Shown: positions 44,716-57,821, counted from the first letter of the stretch. The stretch is 64,000 nt of DNA from Galaxea fascicularis (GCA_948470475.1 OX419341.1:8704301-8768300); one strand, 5' to 3'. Translations and numbers: made by a program. The notes: a model not told the origin generated them from the letters alone.

Positions 44716-47700
44716 TCATCTTGGAGAGGGTTCCCAGCTTCCATATTTTGCGCAGAACTCTTCCATAGCCGCTTGTAGCTTTTCCAATCGGTCTTGGGCT
44801 GATTCTCTGAAAAAAATAATCCTCGGTTATAGCGATAACAATTCTACCTAAAAAGGTTTAAATTTCATGCCAATGTTTAGCCTGGATAGGATGAAACGTC
44901 TGATAAAAAAAAAAATAATAAAAAGTAATACCTCATACAAGTGGTGTTATCTTTGGATAACATTTACTCACTAAGACTGGTGTTGTAATCCACCCGCACG
45001 ATTAGTCAAACAAAGCAACACTGAACTTCACAAGTCTATGCTAATCGGTTGGTAGAAAAAACTCCCCGTCACTGTGAAATTTGACGTCACAAACATTACT
45101 TATAGACCTCGCGCATGACGACAGTGAGGTTGCGCGCGCTCCTCGTTTCCAGGTTGCTGTACTAAAGCAGTGTTCAATTGAGAATCACAAGAGCGGTGCA
45201 ATGAGCCAATCAGAATTCTCGGTTTTCACATAACGTCATCAAAATAAAAAAATAAGGAATTATATATCCTTTTGAGATTTTAGTTTAGTTAGTTATTAGG
45301 ACAGCTGACGATTTATCTTTTTACAAATTTTCAGCTTGATAGGGTTTTTCGTCTTGTGATAAAGCTAGGTTGAATTTCTAAGCTTTTTCGTGACACGATT
45401 TAAACTGGCGCCCGAGAATACTGTCACGTAGGTTAAAAAAAGTGACTTATCCGCTGAGATTTGGCCATCTGAACAGTCCTTGAATGAGAATAACTACTGA
45501 TATAGATGTTTATGAGCCCTCAGAAGACGACTACAGGCTTTTTATAGCAAAACTAGATAACATATGTTTTTGTTAGCTTGCGGCCGCCATACTTGTGCCC
45601 CTCAGAGGGACACAAACATGGCGTCTCCATACAAAGCCTTAAAAATTTGAGTAAGACAATTCTTCGAATACCTCCCGCACGAAACGTCGCACAGACTTGA
45701 ATCTTTGCGAGACTGTTTGAATATTCATCTCTCTTTTCATCTCTTTGATTCTTGACTTTATTTGTTGAATGGTTTGGATGATGGTGTGACAGTGAAAACC
45801 GGCAATACGAAGCAATTGCATGAAACCGGCCCAAAGCGCGAGAAAAAGTGCGTTTCGCTCCTCATTGGTTAAGAAAGTGGCGCGAGTTTGCAAACCAATC
45901 ATAGAACGAAGCGATGCTCAACTGAAAACCGCTATTACGCAGTAAATAAAATAGTGATGCTGTGCTCCCTTGCCCAGTGTAAAGCGGCCATAAAAACTCG
46001 TTATCTCAAGAGGTTCTTGAGGGCACGTTACAGGTGAATACCTTGTTTTTCATAAAAATGTCGCCAAGATTTCATTCGATCAAAAAATAGCTTCATTAGG
46101 TTGGAGTCCTTAGTACAGTAAATGTTTGAAGTTCTTTGCATTATTTTTGGAATGTTTCGAAGGAAGAAAAGTTGTTTGGAGGAATGTTGAAAAATATTAA
46201 ATTTGAAGATGGTTGAAAATTAAAATTTAAAGAGAACAATTAGTAGGCGAAGGCCAGTTAGTCCGCCACCACAACAAGGTGCCCCTGACCCCATTAGAAG
46301 ACTAACTAGTTCATGTGTGTACCCTTTTCTGCCTTTCTTCTTTCAATCTCAATTCGCTCAATTTTTCCTGCAATTTATTGCGTTTCGAGGTTCGAGACTC
46401 GGGTCGCGAAGTTCGAGTTTCGAGGGACTGTCAACTAAGTTTCGTGCGGTACTGTATAATATTTTAATAATGACTCGGAAGCTCATCTTGTTGCGTTTTC
46501 ATGCAACTGTTACGGCGTATTATCAATAAAAGGAGTACCAACCTTGCTCTTTGTTCATCCGTTAACCGCAGTACTAACATTTCACGAACTTTCCTCTCCT
46601 GCTCCAGCTTTATCTGCAAATCTTTTATTTGCTGCTGTTGAAGTTCTAATTCATTCTCCAACTCTTGAATCTGACTCCGAGGATCTTCAGCTGAAACACA
46701 AGAACTCACAATTATTGAGCACCAAACCTTTCAATTCAAGTTGCTAATCAACAGCAGATTTCTTCCAAAATTTACCAGTTTAAAAAAGGGAGCAAATGAT
46801 GCACTAACTACTTAGTAACCTAGAGTGAGGTCTTTACGGAAAAATCCGCTCAAACTGAGGCCTTGCCGTACTGACCGAGCGAAAACAGCAAGGCCGAGGA
46901 TGACCTACTGATTAATAACTTGCATCGGTTCCTCTAGACCCGGTTGTTCGAAAGGCGATTAACGCTAATCCAAGATTAAAAGTTAACCAAGGGGTTTATT
47001 TCTCTATTCCCAAATGTTGTTCAACGGTGAGATTCTGCAAAATTTAAAATCAGAGGAAACTAATCCTGAAAACAAAACAAAGCACAACAAACTTTCCCCC
47101 AAAAGTTAGAAAGCTGAAACTAAAGTTTGCGCTAATCCTGGATTAAGTTAATCGCCTTCCAAACAACCGGGCCCAGGCTATAGCTTTTCTCTAACACTAG
47201 CTCTAGCCCTCCCTCCTATAGAAGCTTAACTTCATGGGTCGTTACAATATAAGCCTTATAACCCACCCCTCCCATACCGGTTTCATCTTCATGCTCTTGG
47301 TCAGATGTTGTGACTGGCTGTGGTCTCGGCATCCGGGGGGCCGGGTCCGCAATAAAATCAATCAGATTCAATTCAGCCCTGTAAACAAATATTAAGAGAA
47401 GAGTCGACTAAGGGCAGGTTGAATGTGTTTCCCCTTACGGGAATGTGCTAATGTGCTAAAACCTAAAACACTGCAACACCGTCCGGGACCATATGAGGAT
47501 TTCCCACTGCACACCCCGTGGGTAAGAGTGATACGGCAGGGTACAAGGCTGCAGCATCAAATTTTGTTCCTCGTTTTTTCCTGGGAGGTTAAAGCCCATA
47601 ACGCCTGATGCGCATTGAGCGATTTTTCTGTAAACTCTTCCGTCTTCGAAGCGAAGGGCGACCTTTCACTCTGCAGCTTTCTTTTTCTTTCTTTTTCATG

Positions 47701-50700
47701 GATTCAGAGGCAAGAATTATTGTGCTGACATTTTTTTTTACGAAAGCCGATTCTGTACACCTTATAGCGGCTTATGTTCTCCGATGCCTGCAATCACTTT
47801 CTGATTTCTCGGTTTTCAAATAAATGGCAATAGAAATAAGAAAAGCAGTTACCCTGGTTGCAGCCTCTGATGTTGGAGTTCTTCGTCATCGGTTTTTGGG
47901 AAAAACAATTCATGTTTTCTGATCAGGATGCTGATAAGTTCTGTCACAAGGTTTGTACTCTCCATCATCACCTGCGGATCTTCAGACTGAAATAATGAAA
48001 CAGTAACCATTGTTGGGTTTCAGCACTGTTGTCATTCATTTAATAATCACACGTACGGCCTCAATGAAAACCACCTAAGCTAATGTAGGTTCTCTATATA
48101 AATATCATCATCGATGGCTGAATATGTTCTGGTTCAAATGTTTCTTTGGCTTAAACATTTTCAAATCAGTTTAATTTTGGTTTTCCTTTATGCCAGATCC
48201 ATTTCCATTTACACAAAGGAAAACAGATTTTACGGATACATATTTATTAATCCTTTAAGTGAGAGACATCAAAACGTGGTAAGAACGTGTCACGCTACTC
48301 GCCTGCGGCTCTTAGCGTACTCTTCCGTTCTTACCGCGTTTTGACGTCATCCGTGCCTTATCAGAGTACTTACGCACTGCTAAATGGAATCTATTTGTCA
48401 TTAAAATAAAACATCCAGTCGGATGCTCTAACCAGCGAGCTACAGGAACCTCTGTTATGCTAGGTTGACGGGAGACAGGATAAAATGATGTGGATGATGT
48501 TTTCGAAATAACTCATATATGAACTGTGGAAATGAAATCAAATGAATGAGAATGATCCTCGCAGTTGTGAACGCAATTTATGCAGTTGGGTAAAGAAGCC
48601 TGAAAAAAATTCAGGACTTCAACGGGATTTGAACCCGATGCCGGTGCGATGCTCTAACCAACTGAGCTATGAAGCCCCTGACGTTGGAAGCAGGTCAATG
48701 GTGGGTGCATATATTCGCGTGAAAGAGATGAATGTACCCCTGAACTTTCTGCAAAAAAACAACAACAAACAAACAAACCAGCTCAACTGAGGCAGTGCTT
48801 TCAATAATACCCGGTGTCACAGCGGATTTGGACCACCCGGTCAAGATCCTCTAGCGGATCTGGACCCCCCTGACAACAAGCGTTCTATCCGCGAAGGGGG
48901 TCCAAATCCACTGGCGAAAAAGTCAGGTTCCGAAGAAAAAAAAATCCTGTGAGGTCCACGTGTAGTCAAGTAAACTATTATGCAGGGACCACAAATGCGT
49001 TTTCCAACCAAGAAGTGTTACTTTAAAAAGTAGCACCTCCTTTGTTGAAGCGCCGCCCATTCAGACTATACAACTTCAGTATCTTGGAAAAATAATAACA
49101 ACGCGAATGAAAGAAAACTATATGAAAGGCCGCAGCGCGTGCTTTAATCAACTTTTACAGTTCTCTGTGCTTTATGCTAACGGTCAATTTTCCCGATCTG
49201 CCATATGCAAATAACAGCTAAGTAAGCTGTACTGGGGGGTCGAAGGGGGTCCATATTCGCTAGCGGATTTGGACCGGCGGGTCCAAATTTGGGGGATCCA
49301 AATAGGCCATTTCCGAGTTGATGTCTGCCTCCTCTTCAAAGCGAGGCTAAGTGTGAAGTTTTTGTGATGGAAATTAGTTCTACTTTACATATGAATGAAA
49401 ACTAATTTTCATAACAAAAACTTCGCATTTAGACTCGCTTTGAAGAGGAGGCAGACATGAACTCGGAAATGGCCTATTCGCTAGGACACCGGCACCCGTC
49501 GGAGTTCCCGTGAGTATTCTGTTGAAAGTCGACGGGTATTTTACCGCGTTCAAGTCGATAATTCAATTGAAATTCTCCTGGGCTTCTCATATTACTCCGG
49601 CAGGTGCTGTTCCGAGGTAGCCACCCACTTCAGATCTTATTGAAAGCACTGTACGGCATTGCTAATTTCCTTGTTGTATCAAACAATCTGAAGCAAATAC
49701 GGTGGTTGGCCATCACACAATCAACAAACCTCCAACTAAATAGAGAAGGAGTACATATTGAAACAGACAGAACAGCTGGTCCCTCTCACCCCTGACCGAA
49801 GAATGTTGGGTCCAAACACCATGGCAAGGTTTCTCACTCCCATCTTGTTTTGTTTACAGTGTTCTTGAACTTCATACAGGAAACGGCTAAAAACATAGGA
49901 ACCGTGATTCATAATAATCAGGTCAGTTTAGGCACCACAACTGCACAGAAAAGTTTAATGAACGACTACAAAAAATCAAAGAAGTAAAACAGAAATCCAA
50001 AGCCACAACAGTGCAAGACTATGAGCACCGGTCTTTTTGTTAAAATGCAGTTCATTTTTTCCGAATTCTTTTTTTTTTTATCCCTTTCACTGTAGTTTTC
50101 TGGGTGTCGTTTACGTGTATTATTAGAGCCTTACATGTCATGACGATTTTGTTATTTTGGATCAATTCTTTCCAAAAACCGTTACTTGAAGCTTTTATTT
50201 ATACAAACAATGTTGCTGAGCTAAACTATGAGGTGGATATCAAATTAATTTTATCAAAGAGAGCAACCCATAATAAGGTGTTTGGTGTTTTTTTGACAAG
50301 ACAGCATAAAAACTTGAAAAAGTTGGCCCAATCTTTTCAAGTTTCAATTCATTTCCATCCTTGCCGCATTGGTAGCACCAGACGACAGGAAACAGTTTTA
50401 ATGTCAGAACAGTCTTAAATAACAAAACTAAATCATTATCTTTGGATCTAAATTGACGGCAAGACATATTTTGAGCTTTAAAAATATGCTAAAATAGCGT
50501 GACATAGCCCCTTTAAACTTGGTGATGCTCTGCTTACACATTAATAAATTTATTTTACGTTAAGTTTATTTATTACATAACATAATATGTTTTTACATTC
50601 CACCCAGTTATATGGGAAAGTTCACCCTGTTAGAGTTGTCAGGTACATCAGAATGCTGTCCAATGCTTCAAAATTACAGCTTACCATAAATAACTTAACA

Positions 50701-53700
50701 GGTTGAAGTTTGGTTGTGGAAGTGTTTTTAGCTGATTCTGTGTTGCAACAATGCCATCCTCTTCACACATCTCATAACCTTACAGAGGAAAACAAAGGCA
50801 ATGCTATTGTAAATATTTACCAACCTCTCACAAAATATACTTCTTAAAATAAATAAATAGTGAATCAATATCATTATAACTTACATCTTGCAGCTGTAAG
50901 AAACACTTCAAAGTAGTCATAAGGTATGAGCGGCTCAGGAAGTTCTCTCAGATACGACTTGAGTACTGACGCCACAGAGTGAACCTCGGCTTTGTTGTTC
51001 TCAAGCTCTGGAAACTCTCCTGTTAATGTTGCAATAACAGTATCACAATGAAGTGCTTGATTCTAATAATCAACAGCAAAACACAGTTGCAGCTTTATTC
51101 ATGCCTGGAAGGGTGATTATTTGCAATCTGAAAACACTTTCAATTTTCCACATATTGTATTGACTGGAGTCAATACAGTCCAACCACCAATTAAGTGAAA
51201 TTGGAAAACTGTGGTCACTTGATAGAGGTTGGTTGCTAAATAGGGGTTTGTAAAGAATGAACTCGTATAAGTTTATTACTAGATGTATGAACATCAAAAT
51301 CCTATAAGGCATAAGTATAAGGCATGGTTATCATTTAGCTTGAATAACTGTCAATATTTAAGAGCTCTGGGAGGCTATGACTGTTGAACATTAAGCAGCC
51401 CACTATTCACAGATTTAAATTCAAAGCTCTGCACTATACTGTCTTTACCTTGACTAAAGATTACTTCTTGTGATCACATAATCACTAGGGTTGTTGAATC
51501 TTGGAAAGTAGATGGCACTGCGGGGGTAACAGCACCATTCCCAACCACCCACCCCCCCTCCACATTTTCCCTTTTTATTGGCAAATCGTAGACAGTAAAA
51601 CTAGGAAAGTAGCCCACTATATCACTGGTTGCCGGTGCTTTTTGACAATCCTGAATCGCGCTGCAATGACAGCAACCATGGACCTTCTATTATGCACTCC
51701 TATCTGATACTATCTTTTGAGTATCTAATTTTTGATGACCACTTTCCATCACTATGCAGAGAGGGGCATTGGCACTTTGAAAACTCGTTACCAAAGAGTA
51801 GTTAGCCACTTAATAAGAGGCAACTTAAAGGGAGTTCAACATGACATGACAGTGTGCTTTACCTCTGTTAAAAGCGTCCTTCAAGTCTGCCACATTTTTT
51901 GCTTGTCCAGGTAATCTGAATAATCCTTCCTCTGTTAACCCTTCAAGAATACAATGAAACAAATACAATGTATTTTACAGTATTACCAATGAGTATATTT
52001 ATTGCTTTAAGTTAAGCTCAATTAAACACTCAAATCATCAGCTTTTAGAATCCCTGTACAGTGGTCAATTTATATTATCAACTCCATTAATCAAACTAAT
52101 TTTTGTGTACAACTCCCCCACAAATGCAGCACCAGTTTCTTTAGAAACTAACCCCTTTATTCAGCTGGAGTCATTGATACACTTTGAAAATCTGGACACA
52201 CATGTTTAGTGGAGCCTACCCCTTAATACGACCACAGGCACGATGCGAATATTGAGGTAATTAATAATTTATTTGAATGCTGTGACTGGGACATGACCTT
52301 CTAAAGTACCGTATTTTCTAAATTTAACGCCCCCAGTGCTTATTTCTTGGCCTGATGAATCCAGTGTTTGTTTGAAGCCGGCGTTTAATCGGAGTCTGGC
52401 GTTTAATAACAAGGAGCAATTTTCTTTACTTTTTTAATTGATTATTACTGTTTGCCCTTTGAGACCCAGAGAAAGTTTCTTAGGGCAGAACGATCATTCA
52501 CTTTTTTTTCAACCCTACAAACTGCAGTCCCCAAGTCACCAAAAATGATTATAACCAGTGGCAAACAGAACATATTAAGTAATGCATGAACAAGCAAGTA
52601 CATAGCAGGTACATAACAAGCAGATGGGTTCAACTAAAAAATGTTTTGAGTTCACGAATAGGCAACTTCGCCAACGTCCTTCTTCAACTGCAATTACAGC
52701 GTCATTTCTGGATCAAACGCTGGGGTCTCGAACAAACGCCAGGACCTTGATCAAATGCCCCCGGCATTTATTTTAAAACTACTAGTTTTCACCCAGCATT
52801 TATACAAGGCCTGCATTTAATTGGGGTCCGGCGTTAAATTGAGAAAATACGGTAAGCCATGTTGTGTTACAATGGCGACTATCGATAATTTGAGCCCTCC
52901 ATAAGACACTGCATGGGGTTTGAAATATTGTTGAATTCAAACGTGTAATATTTAAAGGTTAAATTTGTTCCATGTAAAACGGACAAGGTAAGTACATTTT
53001 CTTCATTTTATTGAAACAAGGACAAATTTAACCTTTTTGTTTATTACATGTTTGAATTCGACGATATTTCAAACCCCATGCAATGTCTTATAGAGCACTC
53101 AAATTATCAACGGTCGCCATTGTAAAACAACACTGCTAACTTCAGAAGGTCACGTCCCAGTCGCAGTGCTCAAATTTAAATAATCATTATTTATTAACTC
53201 ACTATTCACATCGTATGTTTGGGATGCCTGTGATACAATCATGCTGCTATCACAACCAATTTTTTGGAGTCCACAGTTGTCATTTTCTTTATAAGGAAAT
53301 ACTACAAATTGAAAAAGATCTGAAAGACTTTACTTTTTGCAGCATTTTGTAACTCTCAAAGTTATTTGGCCTCCTTGTTTCTCTGTGGCTTTTCTCCTCA
53401 AAACTCTTTCTGGTTCATTTCTGAGAGAGCAGGTTTCTATATAGTTACACATGTAGTTCACCCTGCCTTATTAATACGACCCATTTTTCATGGGCCAATG
53501 TTGGTCGTATCAACAGGGTTCCACTTACACTACACAACATAATTAACAAAACTCACAAGGTAATGCATGGACGTTTTGCACATAAATTTTCTCTTGGTTA
53601 TATTTTTTATACTTAAAAAGGTTCCTTAAAGATAATTTCCAGTCCATACTGCACAGTCACAGCACCCTAATATTTGTGACTCTCACTTAATGGAATGTGA

Positions 53701-56700
53701 AACAATGTTATTCATTACAAACCGCTTACTTCATCTTTAAGACATTCTACATTCTTTATCTAACAGTTTCTTTCAATCTTTAATTTGTTCACCCACTGAT
53801 ATCAGCATAAAGCTCTGTACCTATAATGGCAGTTGACATGAAATTTTGAATTTACTTCATGTAAGTGGTGGCAAAAAAATCAACATTTTGTGGTTGTAGC
53901 ATCAGCCTTACATGAACCATAAACAAACTCTAGGTAGTGTGCAGTACACACTGGGAATCATCTTTAATCACAGACAAGCTACCGGTTGTTTTGAAATGTG
54001 GAGAGTTGTTCTTATGGGGTGTATATGAAACCTGAGTTCGACACAAGTTTTTTCTGACAAATTTTCTGCTTCAACATCCATCTTACCAGTTTGTAAATAC
54101 ATGTAAAATGAGCAAATGTCTTGATCAAGAATTTGAAAAGATTGGCATTTTCTCCTACTCAACTAAAAACATAAAACTTGTCAAGGAAACTTTGCTTTTT
54201 TCCAACTCTTCTTACCATGTGCTTTGATAAAATCCACACATTTATGAACAACATGAGGCACATATCCTCCACCACGTCTTGCTTCAAACTTTACTGTTTC
54301 AGCCAGGCTTCGGCCAAACATTCCGCCTCCAACAGGCTGCATAACAAAAATAAATACTAGTTATTGAAGCCCACACTTAACCTTCACAAAGTACTTAAAT
54401 TACCATTTAAATACAAACTGATGAATAAAAGAAGAAAATTTCTTATTTAACTGTAAGGCAGCATAGAAGATTATTGCTTGTAAAGCACTCCAAAAAAAAA
54501 ACCAATAAAAACAATACTGGGCAACAGAAAGAGTTCTAAGTTCTTTAGACTTGCTGTAGTTTACACTGTACGTATGAAACGTTCAGTTACTAGACAACTC
54601 ACCGCATAAATAATCCTATTGATGGCTCTTATCCATTCGTCCATCTCTCTCTGAGATGAAGCTATCAAAAGAAAAGTATCATGTGTGCTGGAAACGGGCC
54701 GTCCCTCCCTGTCTTTACCAGCTGTCAACCAATAAATATAATGAAAATAACTACAATGAAAATGATAACAATGACACACTCAGGTACAACAGATAAAACT
54801 TTACTAATTACAAATAAACTCCCGCTACCTTGGACAAGCAAAGGGAAAACAAAATTGTTTGAAATAATAGAAGTTCAAGAAAGCCAATAGTAAATTCAAT
54901 TTGTGAGCAATTTAGCCATTGGAGATAGGTTTCACTCCGAGATAACAGGGAATTTCAAGAAAAAAAAATTAAATTTAACGCACATTGATAACAGCTCTCT
55001 CTTTTGATTGCATTAATTTTCTTTGATGTTCTTGACGTTGACACTGATCTCGCAAAATTTCAAATAAAATCTATTACGACTTACTTATGACCTTAAATTA
55101 AAGCAGCTAAAGAGCTAAATATACATTACTATACTACCATTGCGCAAATTAATAATTAATTATTATTGTCTGGTATGGCATGAAACTCAACAATGCCTTT
55201 TCACTTACAAACAATTTCAAATTTGAATTTTCCTGACTCTCCAGGGTCCAGTGGATATCTGATAACTTCATTCCCAGGTAGTGGGATAGATGCAATGGGT
55301 GTCTTAGGCTCCTGAAGACAGAAAAAAAATTGAACTAGGCTGCCAGTTACAATAGCCAGCAGATAGAAGATTTCATATTTTGAATGCACTGTGCTTAGAA
55401 AACAATATCTTAAATTTACAGTAATTACCGTATTTATTCGTCTATAAGCCGAGCGATTTTTTCACAAAACTTTACCAAGATCTCCAAAATTTGAGCTAGA
55501 TAAGGGTCCTCAGCTTATAGCAGAGTGTTTTTTCTGTTAGAGGTACAAAACAATAATAGGCTTACAAGCGTTTTCTGTTGTACTGCCGTAAATCAAAACA
55601 CTTTTATGTTTCAAAACTTTTGCGTTCATTTGAGTTTGTTTGGAAATGGAATTCTCTGAATATGGTCTAGGCTTATAGCCGAGTATTTTCAATTTACATG
55701 TTTTAAAAACCTTCCAGATTAAAAGAGACAGAAGTTTAGGGTCTCGGCTTATAGCCAAGATCGGCTTATAGACGAATAAATACGGTACTGTATTAATTTA
55801 CGGCCCAAGATTGATTATACATGACTTTTTGTATACTGAAAAACAGTACATAAACATTTCTTTTGTGTCAAAGTTCCTGATGCACCTAGCAACAGTAGGT
55901 CTGGCTTAATAAATACTAGTTATGCAATGCTTTTGAGTGGTATACTGTGGAGTATCCCACGAGTCGCTTGTAGTTTCTTTGAATACACATGAGCCTTTTT
56001 AAAAGAGAGTGTGTATACAAAGAAACTATGAGTGACCAGTGGGATATTACATGGAAAACCATGAGAAAGCAAGGCATAACTATTTTATACCATGTTGTGG
56101 AAAATACATAGCCTTACATAATTGATGCGGTGTATGATGGGAAGGTTGGGTGTGATACTGTTGAATTGCACTGATTGATGGGAAGTAAACTGGGAACATA
56201 TGGGAGTTCATAATTATGAAAAGTTGTAGAGGACAGAGTGACTGATAACCAAGGATCCATAGAGAACCGATAAAAGTCATACCCCAATTTTTTGTACCAT
56301 TCCACAAAAAATAAATCCTGTTTAAGAATTTTCCCTTGAACATACATGTACTCACTAATCCTCTTGGTTCACGGTACTTTTTCCTTGTGCAAAGTACATT
56401 GACTCAGGTAACTGTTCTTTTCTTGGAACAGACACCCCATACCCACTGAACAAAAAATGGTAATTTTATAATTATGTAACATTCCCTTCTCTTAATAATG
56501 CTAAAGTTTTTTTGGGGGGGAAACCAGAAACACAGCCTTTCAAATTATTCAAACTGATTATATGAGAATTACATGTATATGAGAATGTTGGCCTGTGCAA
56601 GATTTACTCACGTTATTGTCTCTGAAGTAATACAACTGATCTCCTTTCAACTCAAACCATCTTGATCTTAGATTTCTGTATCTGCCACCTTGCTTACGAA

Positions 56701-57814
56701 GCCAGCCACAATGTTCCTATGGACAACAAATGACAGAATAGGAACAGATCGAGAGGTACCACCATGCTGAAGGGCACCATTGTAAGGTTCTTGTTAATGT
56801 TCTTGTTAGGGCCTGATTACATGTCAGCCAGGCTGGCGTCAGTTTGCCAGGATCTCGGCACGTTTGTTAAACACAACAAAAATCAACTTCATGATTACAT
56901 GGCAACCAGGCCAGCCCAGTTAGTCAAGATCCTGGTATCGCGGTGCCGGGATCCTGGCTAACCAGGCTGAGATTTTTCCATGTAATCGTGTTTGCTGGGT
57001 CAGCCCAGCTCATTTAGCCTGCGAGAATACAGCTGGTAATACAATGCTCATGCGCAATGGTTCATCGCATCAGTCATCAACCGGGCTGGCTCGCCTCATG
57101 TAACACCAGGCTGAAAGTCATCTCGGCACAATGAAGCAGCCCAGCTCATGTAATCAGGTCCTTAATTTGTTACCTAATTATTGGCTAATTTGAACCCCAG
57201 GGTGGAGGGATGTTTCATCCTAAGAGGGATATATGCAGCAAACCTGACCTATACTGTCAATTGCTAACAATTACTTCCTTCCAGAGGTAACAGGTAAGAA
57301 TTATCGAGTCATTGAAATTTAATCAATCATACGTCTTGACTCTACGTGAAACATGATTGCAGTTTCTAACCAGCTTGAATATAAACAAACGGAAATAGAC
57401 CTTCTCAATTGGAGCAGCTCCTCTGAATCTCCACCGTAGTAACGGGCGATCAAAATCAAACCGGTGCAAACACACGACGATTTCTGCCAAACCAGAACTT
57501 ATAAGCTTAAGTTTATGAGCACATTTTGATACGAAAGCACTGAATGTTGAGCTGATGTTCTTACAATCTCTTGTGAGGATAGAAACAATCTCGATGGGTA
57601 AATAATTCACTATACAGCAAAACTAGTAGTTAATAAAGGCAGGTTTAGAAATATGGGTCAGCAAAACACAGTTCCAGACTAGGATACTCATGTTGTTCAT
57701 TTCACTTCGAAACAAGTCTGCTTTCCTTTGCTGTATACGAACAGTAGCAAAGGAAATACAACTTACAATTTTTTGCTTGTGGCTTCTAACCGGTGGTATG
57801 GGCTGTTTCTGCAT
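44716..57814 (-). CDS. PH-RhoGAP-coiled-coil protein (ARHGAP22/24/25 class), 13 coding exons
   Basis: Coding exons on the minus strand: 57814-57767, 56716-56612, 55311-55209, 54721-54603, 54336-54216, 51940-51863, 51019-50885, 50778-50685, 49886-49790, 47986-47853, 47378-47278, 46690-46543, 44806-44716; phases agree and give 457 aa. The PH domain (about 17-123) starts HCGWLRKQGG and ends MDEWIRAINRII, as in FilGAP. The RhoGAP domain (about 133-310) has EEGLFRLPGQ with the arginine finger Arg174, VHSVASVLKSYLRELPEP and NKMGVRNLAMVFGPNILR. A coiled coil follows (about 380-445), near the C terminus as in ARHGAP22/24/25. Such proteins speed GTP hydrolysis by Rac or Cdc42 at the cell cortex. The linker between GAP and coiled coil is only about 70 residues, against 200 or more in vertebrates, so the protein is compact. 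Paralogue identity within the trio cannot be assigned; the cnidarian gene may predate their split. For exon 9, the donor GTGAG at 49789 was preferred to GTCAGG at 49796 because only the former keeps exon 10 open. Confidence 0.93.
46937..47174. mobile_element. MITE with CCGGTTGTTCG ends, copy A
   Basis: Inverted ends ACCCGGTTGTTCGAAAGGCG and CGCCTTCCAAACAACCGGG; the interior matches 61713-61946 (for example TTCTGCAAAATTT and AATCCTGGATTAAG). RhoGAP intron 11. Confidence 0.8.
48245..48410. mobile_element. Foldback element, CGTCAAAACGTGG family
   Basis: Left arm starts at CATCAAAACGTGGTAAG; the right arm continues through GTTTTGACGTCATCC, TTATCAGAGTAC and TGGAATCTATTTG. The left arm looks truncated. 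The region continues into a tRNA-like SINE scrap at about 48420-48455. RhoGAP intron 9. Confidence 0.6.
48480..48677 (-). mobile_element. tRNA-derived SINE, minus strand, in RhoGAP intron 9
   Basis: Read on the minus strand from 48677, the head contains TAGCTCAGTTGGTTAGAGC (A box) and GGGTTCAAATCCCG (B box), followed by TTGAAGTCCTGAATTTTTTC and a body of about 130 bp. The spacing between boxes is shorter than in a tRNA, so the anticodon arm is partly deleted; this is a SINE, not a tRNA gene. Confidence 0.8.
48811..49492. mobile_element. Inverted-repeat element rich in GGTCCAAAT words, interrupted
   Basis: Left tip CCGGTGTCACAGCGGATTTG and right tip CGCTAGGACACCGG are inverted. Near both ends, GCGGATTTGGACC and GGGGGTCCAAAT repeat. 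The right end is split by 49301-49478. RhoGAP intron 9. Confidence 0.6.
49301..49478. mobile_element. Foldback palindrome, AATAGGCCAT family, third member
   Basis: Ends AATAGGCCATTTCCGAG and its complement share the outer 14 or so bases with the palindromes at 17725 and 27241, but the inner arms differ (GATGTCTGCCTCCTC). The loop again contains CATATGAATG. Inserted within 48811-49492. Confidence 0.8.
52040..52165 (+). mobile_element. Second, truncated copy of the Penelope-type repeat
   Basis: From AGCTTTTAGAATCCCTGTAC to about AACCCCTTTATTC this matches the minus strand of 29222-29092. The hammerhead-like part is missing. RhoGAP intron 5. Confidence 0.6.
52233..53232. mobile_element. Long inverted-repeat element, middle layer of the nest
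   Basis: Arms start CACAGGCA and end TGCCTGTG. The left arm matches the complement of the right over more than 250 bp (for example TGTGACTGGGACATGACCTT, ACAATGGCGAC, TTTGAATTCAAAC-type words), but is split by 52309-52852. Confidence 0.75.
52309..52852. mobile_element. pogo-type MITE (CCGTATTTTC ends), innermost layer
   Basis: Inverted ends CCGTATTTTCTAAATTTAAC and its near-complement, with TA on both sides. Repeated GGCGTTTAAT words lie in the subterminal regions. No coding sequence. Confidence 0.8.
55428..55785. mobile_element. pogo-type MITE (CCGTATTTATTCGTCTATAA ends)
   Basis: Perfect inverted tips of 20 bp or more, TA on both sides, 358 bp; GGCTTATAGC words repeat inside. RhoGAP intron 2. 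Confidence 0.88.
56809..57161. mobile_element. PIF/Harbinger-like MITE (GGGCCTGATTACATG ends)
   Basis: Inverted ends GGGCCTGATTACATG and CATGTAATCAGGTCC with TTA on both sides, the 3-bp duplication expected of PIF/Harbinger. Inner CCAGGCTGG and GGCAC words repeat. RhoGAP intron 1. Confidence 0.75.
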
Positions 57815-57821
57815 AGCGACA

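Larger units (their letters stand above)
52208..53525. mobile_element. Outermost element of a second three-level nest
   Basis: Left tip AGTGGAGCCTACCCCTTAAT and right tip ending GGGTTCCACT, with an ATACGACC word just inside each, resemble pogo-type MITE ends. It encloses 52233-53232. RhoGAP intron 5. Confidence 0.5.

Noticed and set aside
48627..48677. tRNA gene on the minus strand
   Set aside because: The anticodon arm is partly deleted and a SINE body follows.
49796..49797. Donor GTCAGG for RhoGAP exon 9
   Set aside because: It would shift exon 10 into a frame with a stop; GTGAG at 49789 keeps the conserved reading NILRSG-SEDP.
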